A stretch of 64,000 nt of DNA from Ulota crispa (GCA_963920765.1 OY987243.1:14818001-14882000); one strand, 5' to 3'; shown: positions 13,004 to 23,031, counted from the first letter of the stretch. The notes: a model not told the origin generated them from the letters alone. Numbers and translations: made by a program.

Positions 13004-13516
13004 TTGTCTAGGAAATTGAGTGTTGGAATTAGGTTCTCCTACATTATGTCAAACAGGAAGCCATGCACCTTTCCCACATGCATGGACCAATGCAAAAAGG
13101 TAGAACCCCGTCCCGGTGGGCCATTTAACCTTAAACTTGCACCGCAATTTTCAAATTGCAAACCATGTAGCAATCTCCCGGATTGGGCCAACCACTCTCA
13201 ACTACGCTATGTCAAAGAATGTGACATCAAAAACTATTGCTAGTGTAGATTGCAGAGGTGGTTGGAGCATCTAGTCAACCATTTACCATGTGAGCCTTTT
13301 GGAGCATTCATAGGTAGGTGTTTTGAAATGGCTGAGCACAAGTTGAATTATAAGCAGTGCCAAGGGGACAAGTTCCCTCATGTCCTTGATAGGTACGTTT
13401 TCCGCTTGGACTTAGGAGCAAAGTTGAACTTAGCTAAGCATGGAGTGAATGTTAGTGCAGACAAAGAATTGCTATTGTTGCAGCTTTTGAGGGAAGAGTG
13501 CAACGAGCTGTATTAG
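13004..13516 (+). pseudogene. unrecognised coding remnant
   Basis: Two adjacent frames read like protein rather than noise. The first, 13004-13240, has spaced cysteines (CTFPTCMDQC, CKPCSNLPDW). The second, 13250-13516, contains EPFGAFIGRC, KLNYKQCQGDKFPHVLDRY and LDLGAKLNLAKHGVNVSADK, ending LLREECNELY before TAG. Charged and hydrophobic residues alternate as in a folded protein and base composition is less AT-rich than the flanks. I do not recognise the family. A start codon and splice context are lacking, so this is probably a truncated gene or retrocopy fragment. Confidence 0.35.
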
Positions 13517-14889
13517 GCAGAGGAAATTATTCCTAATCTTGACCTTCCGCAAAAACATGAATTGCATCATCCTCATAAGTGAATTTGAGGATCCTGATTT
13601 CAAAGTATGGTATTTGAGAGTTTAGGCATTTGGGAGAGTATTGCATTCTTTGAAGTCTATGATGTTTGGCAAACCTTATAAAAGCTTTTGATCTGATTGC
13701 AACTATGTATAGATCACGTCTTAGGTTTTAGCACAATTGTGAATTGTAATCAGAGAGTAATTGATGTAGTTTGGGAAACAAGGGTCTAATTGATAAGAAT
13801 GGATTGTTAGTTAGTTAGCAAGTGTTTATTTGTGTTGGATTGGCTCTTGTTTGTTAACAGCTGAAATGCATATTTTGTTGTCTCTTGTCTTTTAAATGTA
13901 TTTGGGTAAATTCTAGTTACCTTTTGAACACATGATAGATACCATAATCTGGTATGGAATCTATTTGCATTATAAGTTAGTGTTTACGTAAGGAAGGTGC
14001 ATGCATATTAACCATATTCATCTAATGGTACCAGCTTATTATCTTATATTAACATGTTTTGCATCCAGAGTTTAATGACGTGTACTTGAATTTCATCTGG
14101 TTCATCAATTATGAATTGAAATTTGCACTAGGGCATTCATAGTAATTTATATTAGAAGAACTTGAATTTACAAATAATTTCAATGGCAATTTTAGTTGCT
14201 TCTTTGGGTTATGACCAAAGTCCAATTTTTACATGTTTTGTTTTTCCCCCCTATTTTTGAACATATGTAAAAAAAATGTATTAATATAAAGTAATGGTTT
14301 TGTCAACTGGATTTGCCAGCGCTAACTATTTGGGTGAACATGTTTTAGAAATAATTTAAAAAGACTAAGAATTCAGATTACTTGAGGATAGAAAAAAAAA
14401 AAAAAAAAAAAACACTATTGTAATTACAGTGTTGTTGTTTAAAAGTAATAAAATTGTATATGAATATTTTAATTTATTGATGCCAATCAGTCATTATTGC
14501 ATAGAGCCTCACCAAATCAAGCAACCATGCTTAGCCTTGCCTCAACCAAAAAAAGGATTTTTAAATGATCAAATAATAAATTTTGAAGTGAATAATGGAT
14601 ATTTTGCATCTAGTGACAGAGTTTATTCAAGTCACGTATGTCATTTTTTTGAAAACAACTAAAAAGGCAATGCAATTTAGCAATCTTAGTCCTTTTTAGT
14701 AAAACTGAGTTTAACCTACAAATGACTACTTGTAATATTTGAAAAAAACTAAATAATTGAAGCTAAGTGTATATGCTTCTATTGTGCCTATAACAATGAA
14801 TTAATTCAAAACATGTGCATTTGCAATTTGAACTTGCGAGTATAAAGCCTGTTTTGAAGTGTAGAATGATTTAGAATGTTGTTGATTTA
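13517..14889. other. AT-rich intergenic
   Basis: No gene, RNA or repeat unit was recognised. A poly-A run lies at about 14392-14411. Confidence 0.4.
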
Positions 14890-15056
14890 ACTACAAGAAA
14901 AGGTTGTCAATCCAGTCATTTTATGTAGATTCGGACATGTCAATTCAGACATTCTTCTGAATTCAGACATTCTTCCAAATTTAAATATTTTTTTGTTAAT
15001 TTAGATAGGCTTAGTCAATTCAGTCTTGTTAATTTGGACACTATTTCCTTGTAATT
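14890..15056. mobile_element. small CACTA-like element remnant
   Basis: The left end ACTACAAGAAAAGG and the right end TTTCCTTGTAAT match the plant CACTA end (CACTACAAGAAAA) loosely. The interior repeats AATTCAGACATTCTTC. It resembles the better preserved copies at 33611 and 56556. Confidence 0.4.
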
Positions 15057-15231
15057 TATAATCTAATGTTCTTACACTAGTATCCTACTGAAAAGCATTT
15101 TGTTTTAGATTTAAAATTTGTATCACTATGAAAGGAGCATTATTTCATCTTTTATTTTGTATAGAGATTGTATATACACTGCTGCATAACAAAGCATGCA
15201 TGAGTTTTCACTACGTAGTTTTAGATTTCAT

Positions 15232-15384
15232 CACTAGTAAAAAACCAGGTCCTAAATGACTAAGTGACAATGATTGCAATGACTATACAACAACTACAAA
15301 ACGACTGTAAAATGATTGTAAAATGACTATACAGTCATGGTTTAGTCATTGTCACTTAATCATTTAGGACTCGTTTTTTTACCT
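15232..15384. mobile_element. foldback MITE with CACTAGTAAAAAA end
   Basis: The left arm (CACTAGTAAAAAACCAGG then TCCTAAATGACTAAGTGACA) is mirrored at the right (TGTCACTTAATCATTTAGGA then CTCGTTTTTTTACC). The loop holds repeats of AAAATGACTGTA type. It is about 150 bp and non-coding. Confidence 0.6.
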
Positions 15385-15434
15385 ATGCATTCTTAAAAAG
15401 ATCTTAGGGGCTTGCCTCTTTACTAAAAAAAAAA

Positions 15435-15809
15435 AGGGAAAATTACAAATAGGGGCATGAAAATGTAAAATATTATAAATAGGGGCGCAGTTTCAAAATA
15501 ATTACAAATAGGGGCACAATTTCAAAAAAAAATGTGATTTTTTGTAAATTTTTTTAGTTTGGACATTGGTTGATTTAGATACATCACATTAAATGTTAAC
15601 TAACTTCCAAAAAAATTAAAAATTTCCAAAAATTGCCATCCCCTTCACTAAAATTTCTTTATTTAGGCTTGATTTGGAGAGACCTTTAAGTTTTTTAGAA
15701 ATTAACTAACATTTAATGTGATGCGTCTAAATCAACCTATGTGCAGACCAAAAAAAATTACAAAAAAGTATATTTCAAAAATATTTGTGCCCCTATTTTT
15801 AATTTCCCC
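15435..15809. mobile_element. foldback element, TACAAATAGGGGC family
   Basis: The left end GGGAAAATTACAAATAGGGG is followed by two further TA(C/T)AAATAGGGGC words; the right end has CCCCTATTTTTAATTTCCCC. Towards the centre ACATTAAATGTTAACTAACT is mirrored by AGTTAACTAACATTTAATGT-like sequence, so nearly the whole element is one hairpin. A sister copy is at 61341-61790, and the core recurs at 44575-45586. Confidence 0.7.
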
Positions 15810-16969
15810 TCAAAAAAATCATAGGAGGTCCTGTGTCTTTGAGTTCTCTACAAATGTAAAATTCATTCTCTTTACAATATCAACTTCAACTTGACATCAA
15901 AAAATGTTCAAATAATACTAGAAGAAATGTTGACGTTCATCTCCAAAGAAATATGAAATTCACTATTTTTGAGATAGTTCATTAAGATTGATGTAATTTG
16001 ATAATTACAACTACTGTAATGTAGGTAATGTGATTAATATTTTGATTAGTTAGTGATGAAGCTTGATCTTGAAAATGATGTTGCAAACCTCATGTATATT
16101 TTCTAAGTCAAATCAGGTTTTTCTTTCTATCAAATTTCTATCCGTGTTTTCTTAAAAGTCCACCAACTATATTGTAACACTTGTAACTATTGTTCTTGTT
16201 TTTCCTACGAAATCTACATTCTTTTGAGCACATTTGTAATTACAGTTTTTTTTGCAAAATCAATTATCTAATATATTTAATTTAGTTTTTTCAAAATTTT
16301 CTCTTATAATTTTGAAGACAAATAAAAAAACATATTTTCAATGGAAAATTCTCAAAATAACTGAAAATAAACCAAAACAAGAACTTAGTGAAAACCCAAT
16401 GGATTTAATATTGAGTGTATTTATTTATGTGCGTTTCAAATGAAGTTTGCCAAAATGAACTCTTGATGTATAAAACGACCAAGCAATCAATTTCTAATCA
16501 ATGAATTGACTTGAATTTGTTTCATGCAAAATGTGCTTGATTTTTCATCCCACCAAGGTTCATGTAGTCTTTGAGTTGATTTGATTTTTAAAACAACAAT
16601 AAAAAAAATACATGCAAAAAAACATTCCTTTTTAAATATTCTACAACGCAAAGGAGTTTCCCCCGGAAAAATCTGACTTTTACTAATCTAAAAACAAAAT
16701 CCTTCAAAAACCCTTCAGAATAGAAAGGGAAAATAATTTTAAAAAACATTAAAATAAAAGCTGGTTGAGTTACATTTAGAACTTAACGTTCTAAAGTAAA
16801 AAACATGTTTTTAACCAATATTTTAATCAACAACTAAATTAGAAGGAAGATTCAAATTTAAATTTTGAATTTGATCAACTAATATTGCTGAGTCTATCTT
16901 TTTCATATAGCTCATCATTTTTCTAGATTGTAATTCTCTACAAATCTTAAGTTTTTGAAAATTCATCTC
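15810..16969. other. AT-rich intergenic
   Basis: Nothing recognisable. The short frame at 16252-16443 is AT-rich and without motif. Confidence 0.4.
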
Positions 16970-17285
16970 TAAGGTAAGAGGCTCATAGTTTGCTTAGGCT
17001 CTAAAATCGTCCACCTTCTCAAATGTATTTCTCATGTACATACTGTTTTCAATAGGTTTCAAAAATATACAAGCAAAGTACGTCTGAGGAAATGAACCAT
17101 TTTAGAGCCTTATGGCCTTTTCACTTCAAAAATTTATAATTAATTCCACAAAGTTCCAAAAATTATGAAACAACTTGGATTAGATGTCAATTCTTCTTGT
17201 TGTTCAAGAAAAATTTACTGAAAAATAATTATGGAAGTTTCACCTCCCCGCCCTTACGTGGTCGGTTTATGAGCCTCTTACCTTT
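16970..17285. mobile_element. TA-flanked MITE, AGGTAG family
   Basis: The ends are TA-AGGTAAGAGGCTCATA and TATGAGCCTCTTACCT-TTA. The interior repeats the arm sequence of the 5189-5714 element in the opposite orientation (CATTTTAGAGCC, AACAACTTGGATTAGATG, AGTTTCACCTCCC). Confidence 0.65.
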
Positions 17286-17499
17286 ACTCCATAGCTTTCG
17301 GGAATAATATTGAACTTACCTTGAGGCCTACTTCTACACAACGTTTGAAGTCTATCATAGTACTTTGAACTTTCTAGGGGCTTCCCAACAACAGCAACTC
17401 AAGTCTCAAACTTCTAGTTCTAAAAGAACGATGCCGACCAAAAACCCAACAAAGCCGTCGACGAATCAGAGCCAACAGAAACCGAAGCGCTGGCCACCT

Positions 17500-17538
17500 A
17501 TTGGCCGAGCGAACACCACGTCAGCAGATTTGACGTCA
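17500..17538 (+). promoter_or_regulatory. candidate ER-stress (UPRE-like) elements of the bZIP gene
   Basis: CCACGTCA at 17516-17523 is the reverse complement of TGACGTGG, the plant UPRE core. It is preceded by ATTGG (inverted CCAAT) at 17500-17504 and followed by the palindromic CRE TGACGTCA at 17531-17538. The cluster lies about 280-320 bp upstream of the bZIP ATG. Autoregulation by the bZIP factor is an inference; the spacing does not match the strict ERSE consensus. Confidence 0.5.
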
Positions 17539-17818
17539 CAGAGCCACTGTGGCAACCGGCGGCGGGAGGTCATCGTCTCCGCGTGGGGCGTGGGCCTCGT
17601 CGACCTCAAGACCCTCGTGAGCGGGACAACCAAAGCAAACCAAACCAAATCAAAGTTTTCCCGTCCAAATCTCCGCTGCTGTTTTCCAATCTTCTCCAAT
17701 TGTAACAACAATCGAGCTTTCACGCAACCATCGGCTTCTCGTGAACGTCTTTGTCATATGATTTGCAGCACTTGAAGTGGTTCAGTGATGCGTAGGGTTA
17801 AGAAAACTTGTCCCTGTG

Positions 17819-19479
17819 ATGGAATCCCTGGATCATCTCGGCTTTGGTATTGACTTCGACACCTTGTCGCTTCCTCCCCCTCCAGAAGAGCTCGCTGCAT
17901 TGTTTCTTTACGATGACGGGATTGGCAGTGTCGACGACGAGTGGTGGCACGGGATTGAGCTTGTCACTCCCGATGGTAGAGTAGAAGAGCCGGGCTCTGG
18001 TGACGCTCCTGTTGATTTTGTCGGCGATGGTGGCAGTGCTGGTGCTGCGCTCTCCTCTTCGTGTTCCTCGCCCGCGCCTACTTTAACGTCGGAGCACGAT
18101 GCAGTCGCCCTTCCTTCTGAGTCTGGTACCAAGAGGAGCGCTGTTTCTAGCCCTGTTGACGATGAGGACGATCCTAAACGCGTCCGGAGGTGCCTCTCTT
18201 TGCCGTAACTCTCTTTCGTTTTCTTGCTGTGTTTTTTTCGGTTTTTTTTCGTCTTCGTTTGAGAACCGAAAGTTGTTGTGCCTGGTTGGATCGAACTCGA
18301 AATCCGCGTTTGTAGAATGAAAATATGAAAAGGTATTGGTTAGTTTGGCAGTCTTAGTAAGAAGACGTTAGGGCATGCATTGCCGGGCAGTGAATCGGGC
18401 TATGGCGTTTGTGGATAGTGTTGGTGTGCTGTCGGTGCATGCAAGACAATAATATTGAAGCTTTGAAACTCTCGAGTTGTTTTTTGGATGTGCTTTGTAT
18501 GGAAAGAGCTTTTCTTTATGGAAGGTTAGTTTCTGGTTGCTATCATCTCGTGATTTATGTAAGAATATACTAACTCTGTGCCGCATTTTTGTTTATTTTT
18601 ATGTTTGCCAGATTAGAGAAAAACAGGGAAGCTGCTTCTCAATCTCGAGCTCGGAAAAAATCGTATGTGAAGGAGCTCGAAGTGAAGTGCCGCATGTTGG
18701 AGGCGCATGTGGCACAGCTTCAACGAGTCATGACTGTGACTTCGATGGAGAATTCAGCGCTCAAGGATGAGCTTGTCCGTGTGAAGAAACCGAAGGATAG
18801 TGTCAAGTCTGGTGTCGCAGAGCCTGCAGTGCTTGAAAGCAGTAAGTCCCTTGCTTTGACATAAAACTTTCAATGCCTTGCTCAGGGCAGATTCTTTACG
18901 ACACACCTTCTTTGATGCCGTTGTGTGTTTTCAGTACATTATTTCTGAGATTTGTTTGTTGGTGGATAACTTTTGTTTGATCTTCATTACATTTGACTCA
19001 AGATTATTTCTGAGATTTGATTGATGGTGGATAACTATTGTTTAATTTTCGTTACATTTGACTCTTAAGTGCTGGAATTAGCAATTGACATACCTCGGTG
19101 TTTGGTTTCAGACTCCCTGCCGTCGGAGTTCCTGCGCCACAATACATGCCACTACCCTATGGGCCAGCAGGTCACTTCCCCTACCGCTGGCCGATTCCCA
19201 AAGTTTCTTCTCGCCCTGCTGCAGCTACTAATGCTCGCAGCAGTAAGCGGATCAAGCGGTCCTCAAACAAGCCTACCCCAACCCCTTCGTGAAGGCGTGT
19301 CATCTGTTCCCATGGAAATGGAGATGCTCCGTGCCTACCAAGGTGGTCTGGTAGCGGGAAGAACTTCTAGGAATCGGAAGAAGAGTCGCCGCCCGTACGA
19401 CCTGAATTTCAGGTCTAATCGGTCGCCAGGCTTCAAAAAGCGGAAGGTCAAGCGCATCCGGACTTCACGTAGACTTTAG
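17819..19479 (+). CDS. BZIP60: bZIP transcription factor with C-terminal membrane segment, bZIP60-like
   Basis: Exons 17819-18189, 18612-18841 and 19112-19479 join in frame to 322 residues. Residues 1-120 are acidic and Ser/Pro-rich (activation region). The basic region at about 124-142 (EKNREAASQSRARKKSYVKE) has the required N-x7-R (N128, R136), followed by a leucine zipper. After the junction into exon 3 comes a hydrophobic stretch at about 232-247 (FLLALLQLLMLAAVSG), then a 75-residue tail ending very basic. A bZIP followed by one membrane helix and a short tail, total about 300 residues, is the architecture of bZIP60, held in the ER membrane and released when IRE1 cuts its mRNA. Group B factors (bZIP17/28) are much longer. 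The basic tail would be luminal, which is unusual. The helix is short and contains a Gln, so membrane insertion needs testing. Start: the first ATG in frame. Confidence 0.8.
19211..19250 (+). promoter_or_regulatory. candidate IRE1 unconventional splice region in bZIP mRNA
   Basis: Within the membrane-segment coding sequence, CTGCTGC (19216-19222) and GCAGCAG (19237-19243) are perfectly complementary and each contains a C-N-G-N-N-G motif like IRE1 target loops. Loss of about 20 or 23 nt here, as in known plant bZIP60 mRNAs, would drop the membrane segment and shift to a frame reading SSKRIKRSSNKPTPTPS before a TGA at 19290-19292, adding a basic nuclear-localisation-like tail. Exact cuts at CTG/CTG and CAG/CAG would remove 22 nt and hit TAA at once. 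Both outcomes free the bZIP from the membrane. The known twin-hairpin geometry is not clearly met. Confidence 0.35.
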
Positions 19480-20061
19480 ACATTTAGATTAATTTTTGCC
19501 TTGTACATTTAAATTTGAACGTATGAGACGTCGAGAAACTTTGTCATTATAATGACGATATTTTTTTTCATTGGTATTCATTGGATTTATTATGCTTTTT
19601 GCATGTGAAGTCTCGGTTGCAGCCTTTTGTTGTTGAAATTAGGGACTCGTTTGCGCAGGATCCCTTCCCCGTGATTTAAAATCATCTAATCATATGAGCT
19701 GGAAGAAATCATTAACCAAGGAACCTTCTTACTTATATCAAGCTGTTGTTCCTTTTCATTTCTAGATTACATCACAGCTTCTTGCTGGCCACATTTAAAT
19801 GAGTATCTTGCTTCCCCAGCCGTAGGCTCTGTCTTCCTGCCAATTCGATTTCTCGTTCAAATGCCAGAATCAGGTCTGCTAAACTTGATTTACATCTCAA
19901 ACCTGCAACATACTGTCCAACTAGTTTTACGATAATTTCGTTTATCGTGAAACTCTACATTTTGCATAATCAATCCCGCACCCTTGTAGCACGCGCCAAT
20001 GTCCTAAACTAGGTAAGGTTCACTCAATTGTAGTTTGAACATAGGAACATTTAGGTTTGAT

Positions 20062-20181
20062 GAATCATTAGCGTGCCCAAATCCAAGGCAATTGAAACTT
20101 GTTGATTGGTCGATGTAATAGGAATCATTAGCGTGCCCAAATCCAAGGCAATTGAAACTTGTTGATTGGTCGATGTAATAG
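20062..20181. repeat. perfect 60-bp tandem duplication
   Basis: The 60-bp unit beginning GAATCATTAGCGTGCCCAAA and ending GTCGATGTAATAG occurs twice in tandem (20062-20121, 20122-20181) without a visible difference, implying a recent duplication. It lies between the bZIP gene and the cytosine deaminase gene. Confidence 0.9.
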
Positions 20182-20299
20182 GCCCACAATTGAAGCTGGA
20201 CACCTGATACGCACTAAATGTTTGCTTGTACCTGCTTGAGTGCAAGTTGGGGCATCAAAGATTTGAGATGCTCAAAGTATTCTAATTCTACTTTCTACT

Positions 20300-20459
20300 G
20301 ATGCACCCTGGACGCTTGCTTTTGAGAGTGCAAAGGTGCGGAAGCTCAAAGGTTTTCCAGTTCTACCGTGGTCATGGATGCACCCTGGACACTTGCTTTT
20401 GAGAGAGCTCCAGGTTGCGTGCCAAGGTGCGGATGCTCAAAAGGTATTCCAGTTCTAGT
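20300..20459. repeat. diverged tandem duplication upstream of cytosine deaminase
   Basis: GATGCACCCTGGAC followed by CTTGCTTTTGAGAG, AAGGTGCGGA and TTCCAGTTCTA occurs at about 20300 and again at about 20378, with small insertions in the second copy. The pair ends about 130 bp before the cytosine deaminase start codon. Confidence 0.75.
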
Positions 20460-20589
20460 TGAACATCCACATCTCGCACAAACAAGCGGACAGGCTACAC
20501 AAGGTCATTATTCAAGCGCACAACACTCGGTAACTTACTGTCGATTCTTCACGTTTCTCCTCGAATAAGCTACTTTCAACGCGGACCTG

Positions 20590-21051
20590 ATGGCGACGCA
20601 AGGCGAGCCGGACTATGCCGGGATGTTAGAGGTAGCGTTAGCGGAAGCACGACAAGGCTTGGCCGAAGGCGGCATCCCCATCGGAGCCGCCATGTTCGAC
20701 CACGAGGGGAACCTGCTGGGACGCGGTCATAACCGACGCGTGCAGGAGAACGACCCGTCGGTGCATGCGGAGACCGACGCCTTCCGCAAGGCAGGTCGGC
20801 AGCGCAGCTACCGCAACACGGTGATGGTGACGACGCTGGCGCCGTGCTGGTACTGCAGCGGACTGGTGCGCCAGTTCAACATCGGCACTCTGGTCGTGGG
20901 CGAGACCGTCAACTTCCAGGGCGGCGTCCAGTGGTTGCGTGAGCACGGCGTCAAGATGGTCGACATGCACTCCGCGGAATGCATCGACCTCCTCGGGCGG
21001 TTCGTCGCCGCTTCTCCGGAGATCTGGAACGAGGACATCGGCAAAGACTAG
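20590..21051 (+). CDS. FCY1-type cytosine deaminase, intronless
   Basis: The 153-residue protein is a complete single-domain deaminase of the yeast FCY1 and bacterial cytosine deaminase type, which converts cytosine to uracil and ammonia in pyrimidine salvage. It shows GGIPIGAAMFD, the GRGHNRR loop, the zinc and catalytic motif HAETDAF (residues 59-65, His and Glu), the second zinc motif PCWYC (residues 82-86) and the typical ending IWNEDIG. Length equals that of the family (about 150-160). The start is the ATG of MATQGEPDYAGM; upstream sequence in that frame is not protein-like. No intron and no targeting peptide are visible, so it is probably cytosolic. The coding sequence is strikingly GC- and CpG-rich compared with its AT-rich surroundings. 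Vascular model plants rely on cytidine deaminase rather than this enzyme, so acquisition from a bacterium or fungus is plausible (inference). Closely related tRNA or guanine deaminases are less likely given the WNEDIG end and 153-residue size. Confidence 0.9.
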   Translation: MATQGEPDYAGMLEVALAEARQGLAEGGIPIGAAMFDHEGNLLGRGHNRRVQENDPSVHAETDAFRKAGRQRSYRNTVMVTTLAPCWYCSGLVRQFNIGTLVVGETVNFQGGVQWLREHGVKMVDMHSAECIDLLGRFVAASPEIWNEDIGKD

Positions 21052-21352
21052 AGCCTCAAACCCTAATCCATCTCCAGAGGTCCAGAACGAGGGCATCGGT
21101 GGAGAGTAGAGCCTTAAATCCTAATCCATCTGTAGAGATCTGGAACGAGGACATCGGTAGAGATTAGAGCCTCAAACTCTAATCTATTTCTAGAGATCTG
21201 GAATGAGGACACCGGCAAAGACTAGAGCCTTAAACCCTAATCCATTTCTAGGAATCCGGAACGAGGGCATTGGTAGAGAGTAGAGCCTCAAACCCTAATT
21301 CATCTCTAGAGATCCAGAACGAGGGCATCGGTGGAGAGTAGTCTTAAACCCT
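21018..21352 (+). repeat. six-copy minisatellite made from the 3' end of the cytosine deaminase gene
   Basis: A unit of 58-59 bp, GAGATCTGGAACGAGGACAT then CGGCAAAGACTAGAGCCTCA and AACCCTAATCCATCT, starts inside the last codons of the deaminase gene (EIWNEDIGKD plus stop) and continues for about six imperfect copies. The conserved GAACGAGG cores begin near 21027, 21085, 21143, 21202, 21259 and 21318. Each copy retains a TAG triplet from the original stop region. The array lies entirely downstream of the true stop and is probably 3' UTR. Confidence 0.9.
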
Positions 21353-21510
21353 ATCTACTGGTTGTTGATAGCTGATCAAAGTAAAGTTAATCAGAGTTAA
21401 TTTAGAGCATTGTAAATTCTATGTATGATGTATATTGCATTTGGGTTTCCCCATGCTTTTGGCGGAGCAGCATTGGATTCTTCTTCAGTAAGTTATGCGC
21501 AATTCATTTG

Positions 21511-21888
21511 TAAGGTAGCAGCATCCATAAGCGTTGCATCCCCATGCCCGTCACCTGACAGTGGCATGGCTAATTAATAAAAAAACAAATGGTTGTGGGT
21601 GACTAAGTGATGGTTATGTGTGACTAGCATGAGGTTTTGAGTACCCATCTCACTATTTAAGAACCAACAACCCTTGTGATTAGCATCTCTTACACATGGT
21701 TCTTACAATTTCAGTGATTTTGGACTTTGAAAAATCTTTGTGAACAAATACTTGCAGTTGAAACCTTGAAATTGAAGCTAATATTTTTGGCTTCTATTTC
21801 CTACCTTACAGTATTTTTTTCAAAGTTAGTCAATTGCTTTACCTACTCCAAAACCCTTCTTTCCACGCTTATGGGTGCGCCTACCTTA
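21511..21888. mobile_element. TA-flanked MITE, AGGTAGGCGCACC subfamily (copy 1)
   Basis: The element is bounded by TA-AGGTAGCAGCATCCATAAG and CTTATGGGTGCGCCTACCT-TA. The interior matches, in inverse orientation, the copies at 45958-46377 and 49061-49508 (ATCTCTTACACATGGTTCTT, GACTTTGAAAAATCTTTGTG, CTACTCCAAAACCCTT). It is non-coding. Confidence 0.75.
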
Positions 21889-22580
21889 ATTGAAGTCTGT
21901 GACTGGGTCAGATGAGTTGCCTTCAAAAATGTGCTGAAACTTTGGCTTTTTTGTATGCTAATCAAGATTGATTACTGGGTTATGAATTAAACTTCTCTAC
22001 GGTGATTAGCGTCGAGGTGAACACTTAGTACTCTTCTAACTCAGGCTTGAGATCCAATGTTACAGTCACATGGGTCTAGAGCATTAAGTTACATGTGGAA
22101 TTGTCCAACCATGTCTGTGCGTATAACCTTTTGGAATGTTTGTGGAAGTAATATTTATAGCATTAGAAGATAAACGAGTAGGTTTTTGCAATCAAGCAGG
22201 TCAACAAGTTTTGCAAGCAATATTTCTCACCTACCGTAGGTGAATGAAATCGGACAATAGAATCAACTCAAATTATCAAACAATTAACTCAATTGTGATG
22301 AGTACTAGGTTTCCTCAATAAGATTTGCATGATACATTGGTTTTGTATCCTGAATTTGAAGCTTCAGAACCCCCTTGTAAGTATACAGTTTTTTTCTCAC
22401 AATCAGAGTATTGCATAAAGAGGAGTCTTGTGGATATCAAAAATTCTCAACCCTACAAGATAATCATATTTGTGTTTACAGAACATGAACAAAACAGCTC
22501 CATAGCATAAACTGAACATTAACCTAAACATTCCACAAAATTCTACTTGTCACTTTCTGTTGTACCCATTAAAAAAAATC
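21889..22580. other. AT-rich intergenic
   Basis: No gene or repeat was recognised. Confidence 0.4.
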
Positions 22581-22980
22581 CCCTCAAAGAGCCCCCAATA
22601 TTTGACAAAGCAAGCTATTATTTGGGTACTATTCATGCTAGCTTGAGTACGGAAAAAAATGATGCATATGTACTGTTATCTTGTATGAAGGACCTTAGCC
22701 ACATGCATAATCTAAAACAATTCAAAAGATATTGCACTAATAAAATATGTAATTAAACATGCTAGTCAATATCCAAGTACTTTATACAAACATAATAAAA
22801 TAAAATTTGTGGTTCTATTGTACCCACACCTTTGTCCAATTGGGATGGCATAACAATATAACTTTCATGATTGCATTGAACTTAAAGGGTAGGTAGAAAT
22901 AGGGGACAAGTGATTTGTTTGTTGTAATAAGTACATATCTTGAGATCCTTTTTGAGACTTTGGAGGGGGCTCTTTGAGGG
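22581..22980. mobile_element. 400-bp segment with terminal inverted repeats
   Basis: CCCTCAAAGAGCCCCC at the left is mirrored by GGGGGCTCTTTGAGGG at the right. The interior is AT-rich and non-coding. Target duplication was not resolved. Confidence 0.45.
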
Positions 22981-23031
22981 CTCAAAATTTCCTAATGTAA
23001 AGAGGCATGTGGATTTGTACAAGAGCCTTCT

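Noticed and set aside
17365-17775. Open frame of 136 residues upstream of the bZIP gene
   Set aside because: Low-complexity Gln/Ser/Lys composition, no motif, and it overlaps the promoter elements; more likely promoter and leader.
19216-19243. IRE1 cuts placed exactly at CTG/CTG and CAG/CAG
   Set aside because: This removes 22 nt and produces an immediate TAA, unlike known plant bZIP60 products. It is kept only as an alternative within the IRE1 finding.
20638-21096. Minus-strand frame of 152 residues across the cytosine deaminase gene
   Set aside because: It is an antisense shadow of a GC-rich gene; the plus strand carries the complete deaminase motifs.
21018-21352. CRISPR-like array
   Set aside because: The units are contiguous, imperfect and derived from the adjacent gene end; there are no unique spacers and this is plant DNA.
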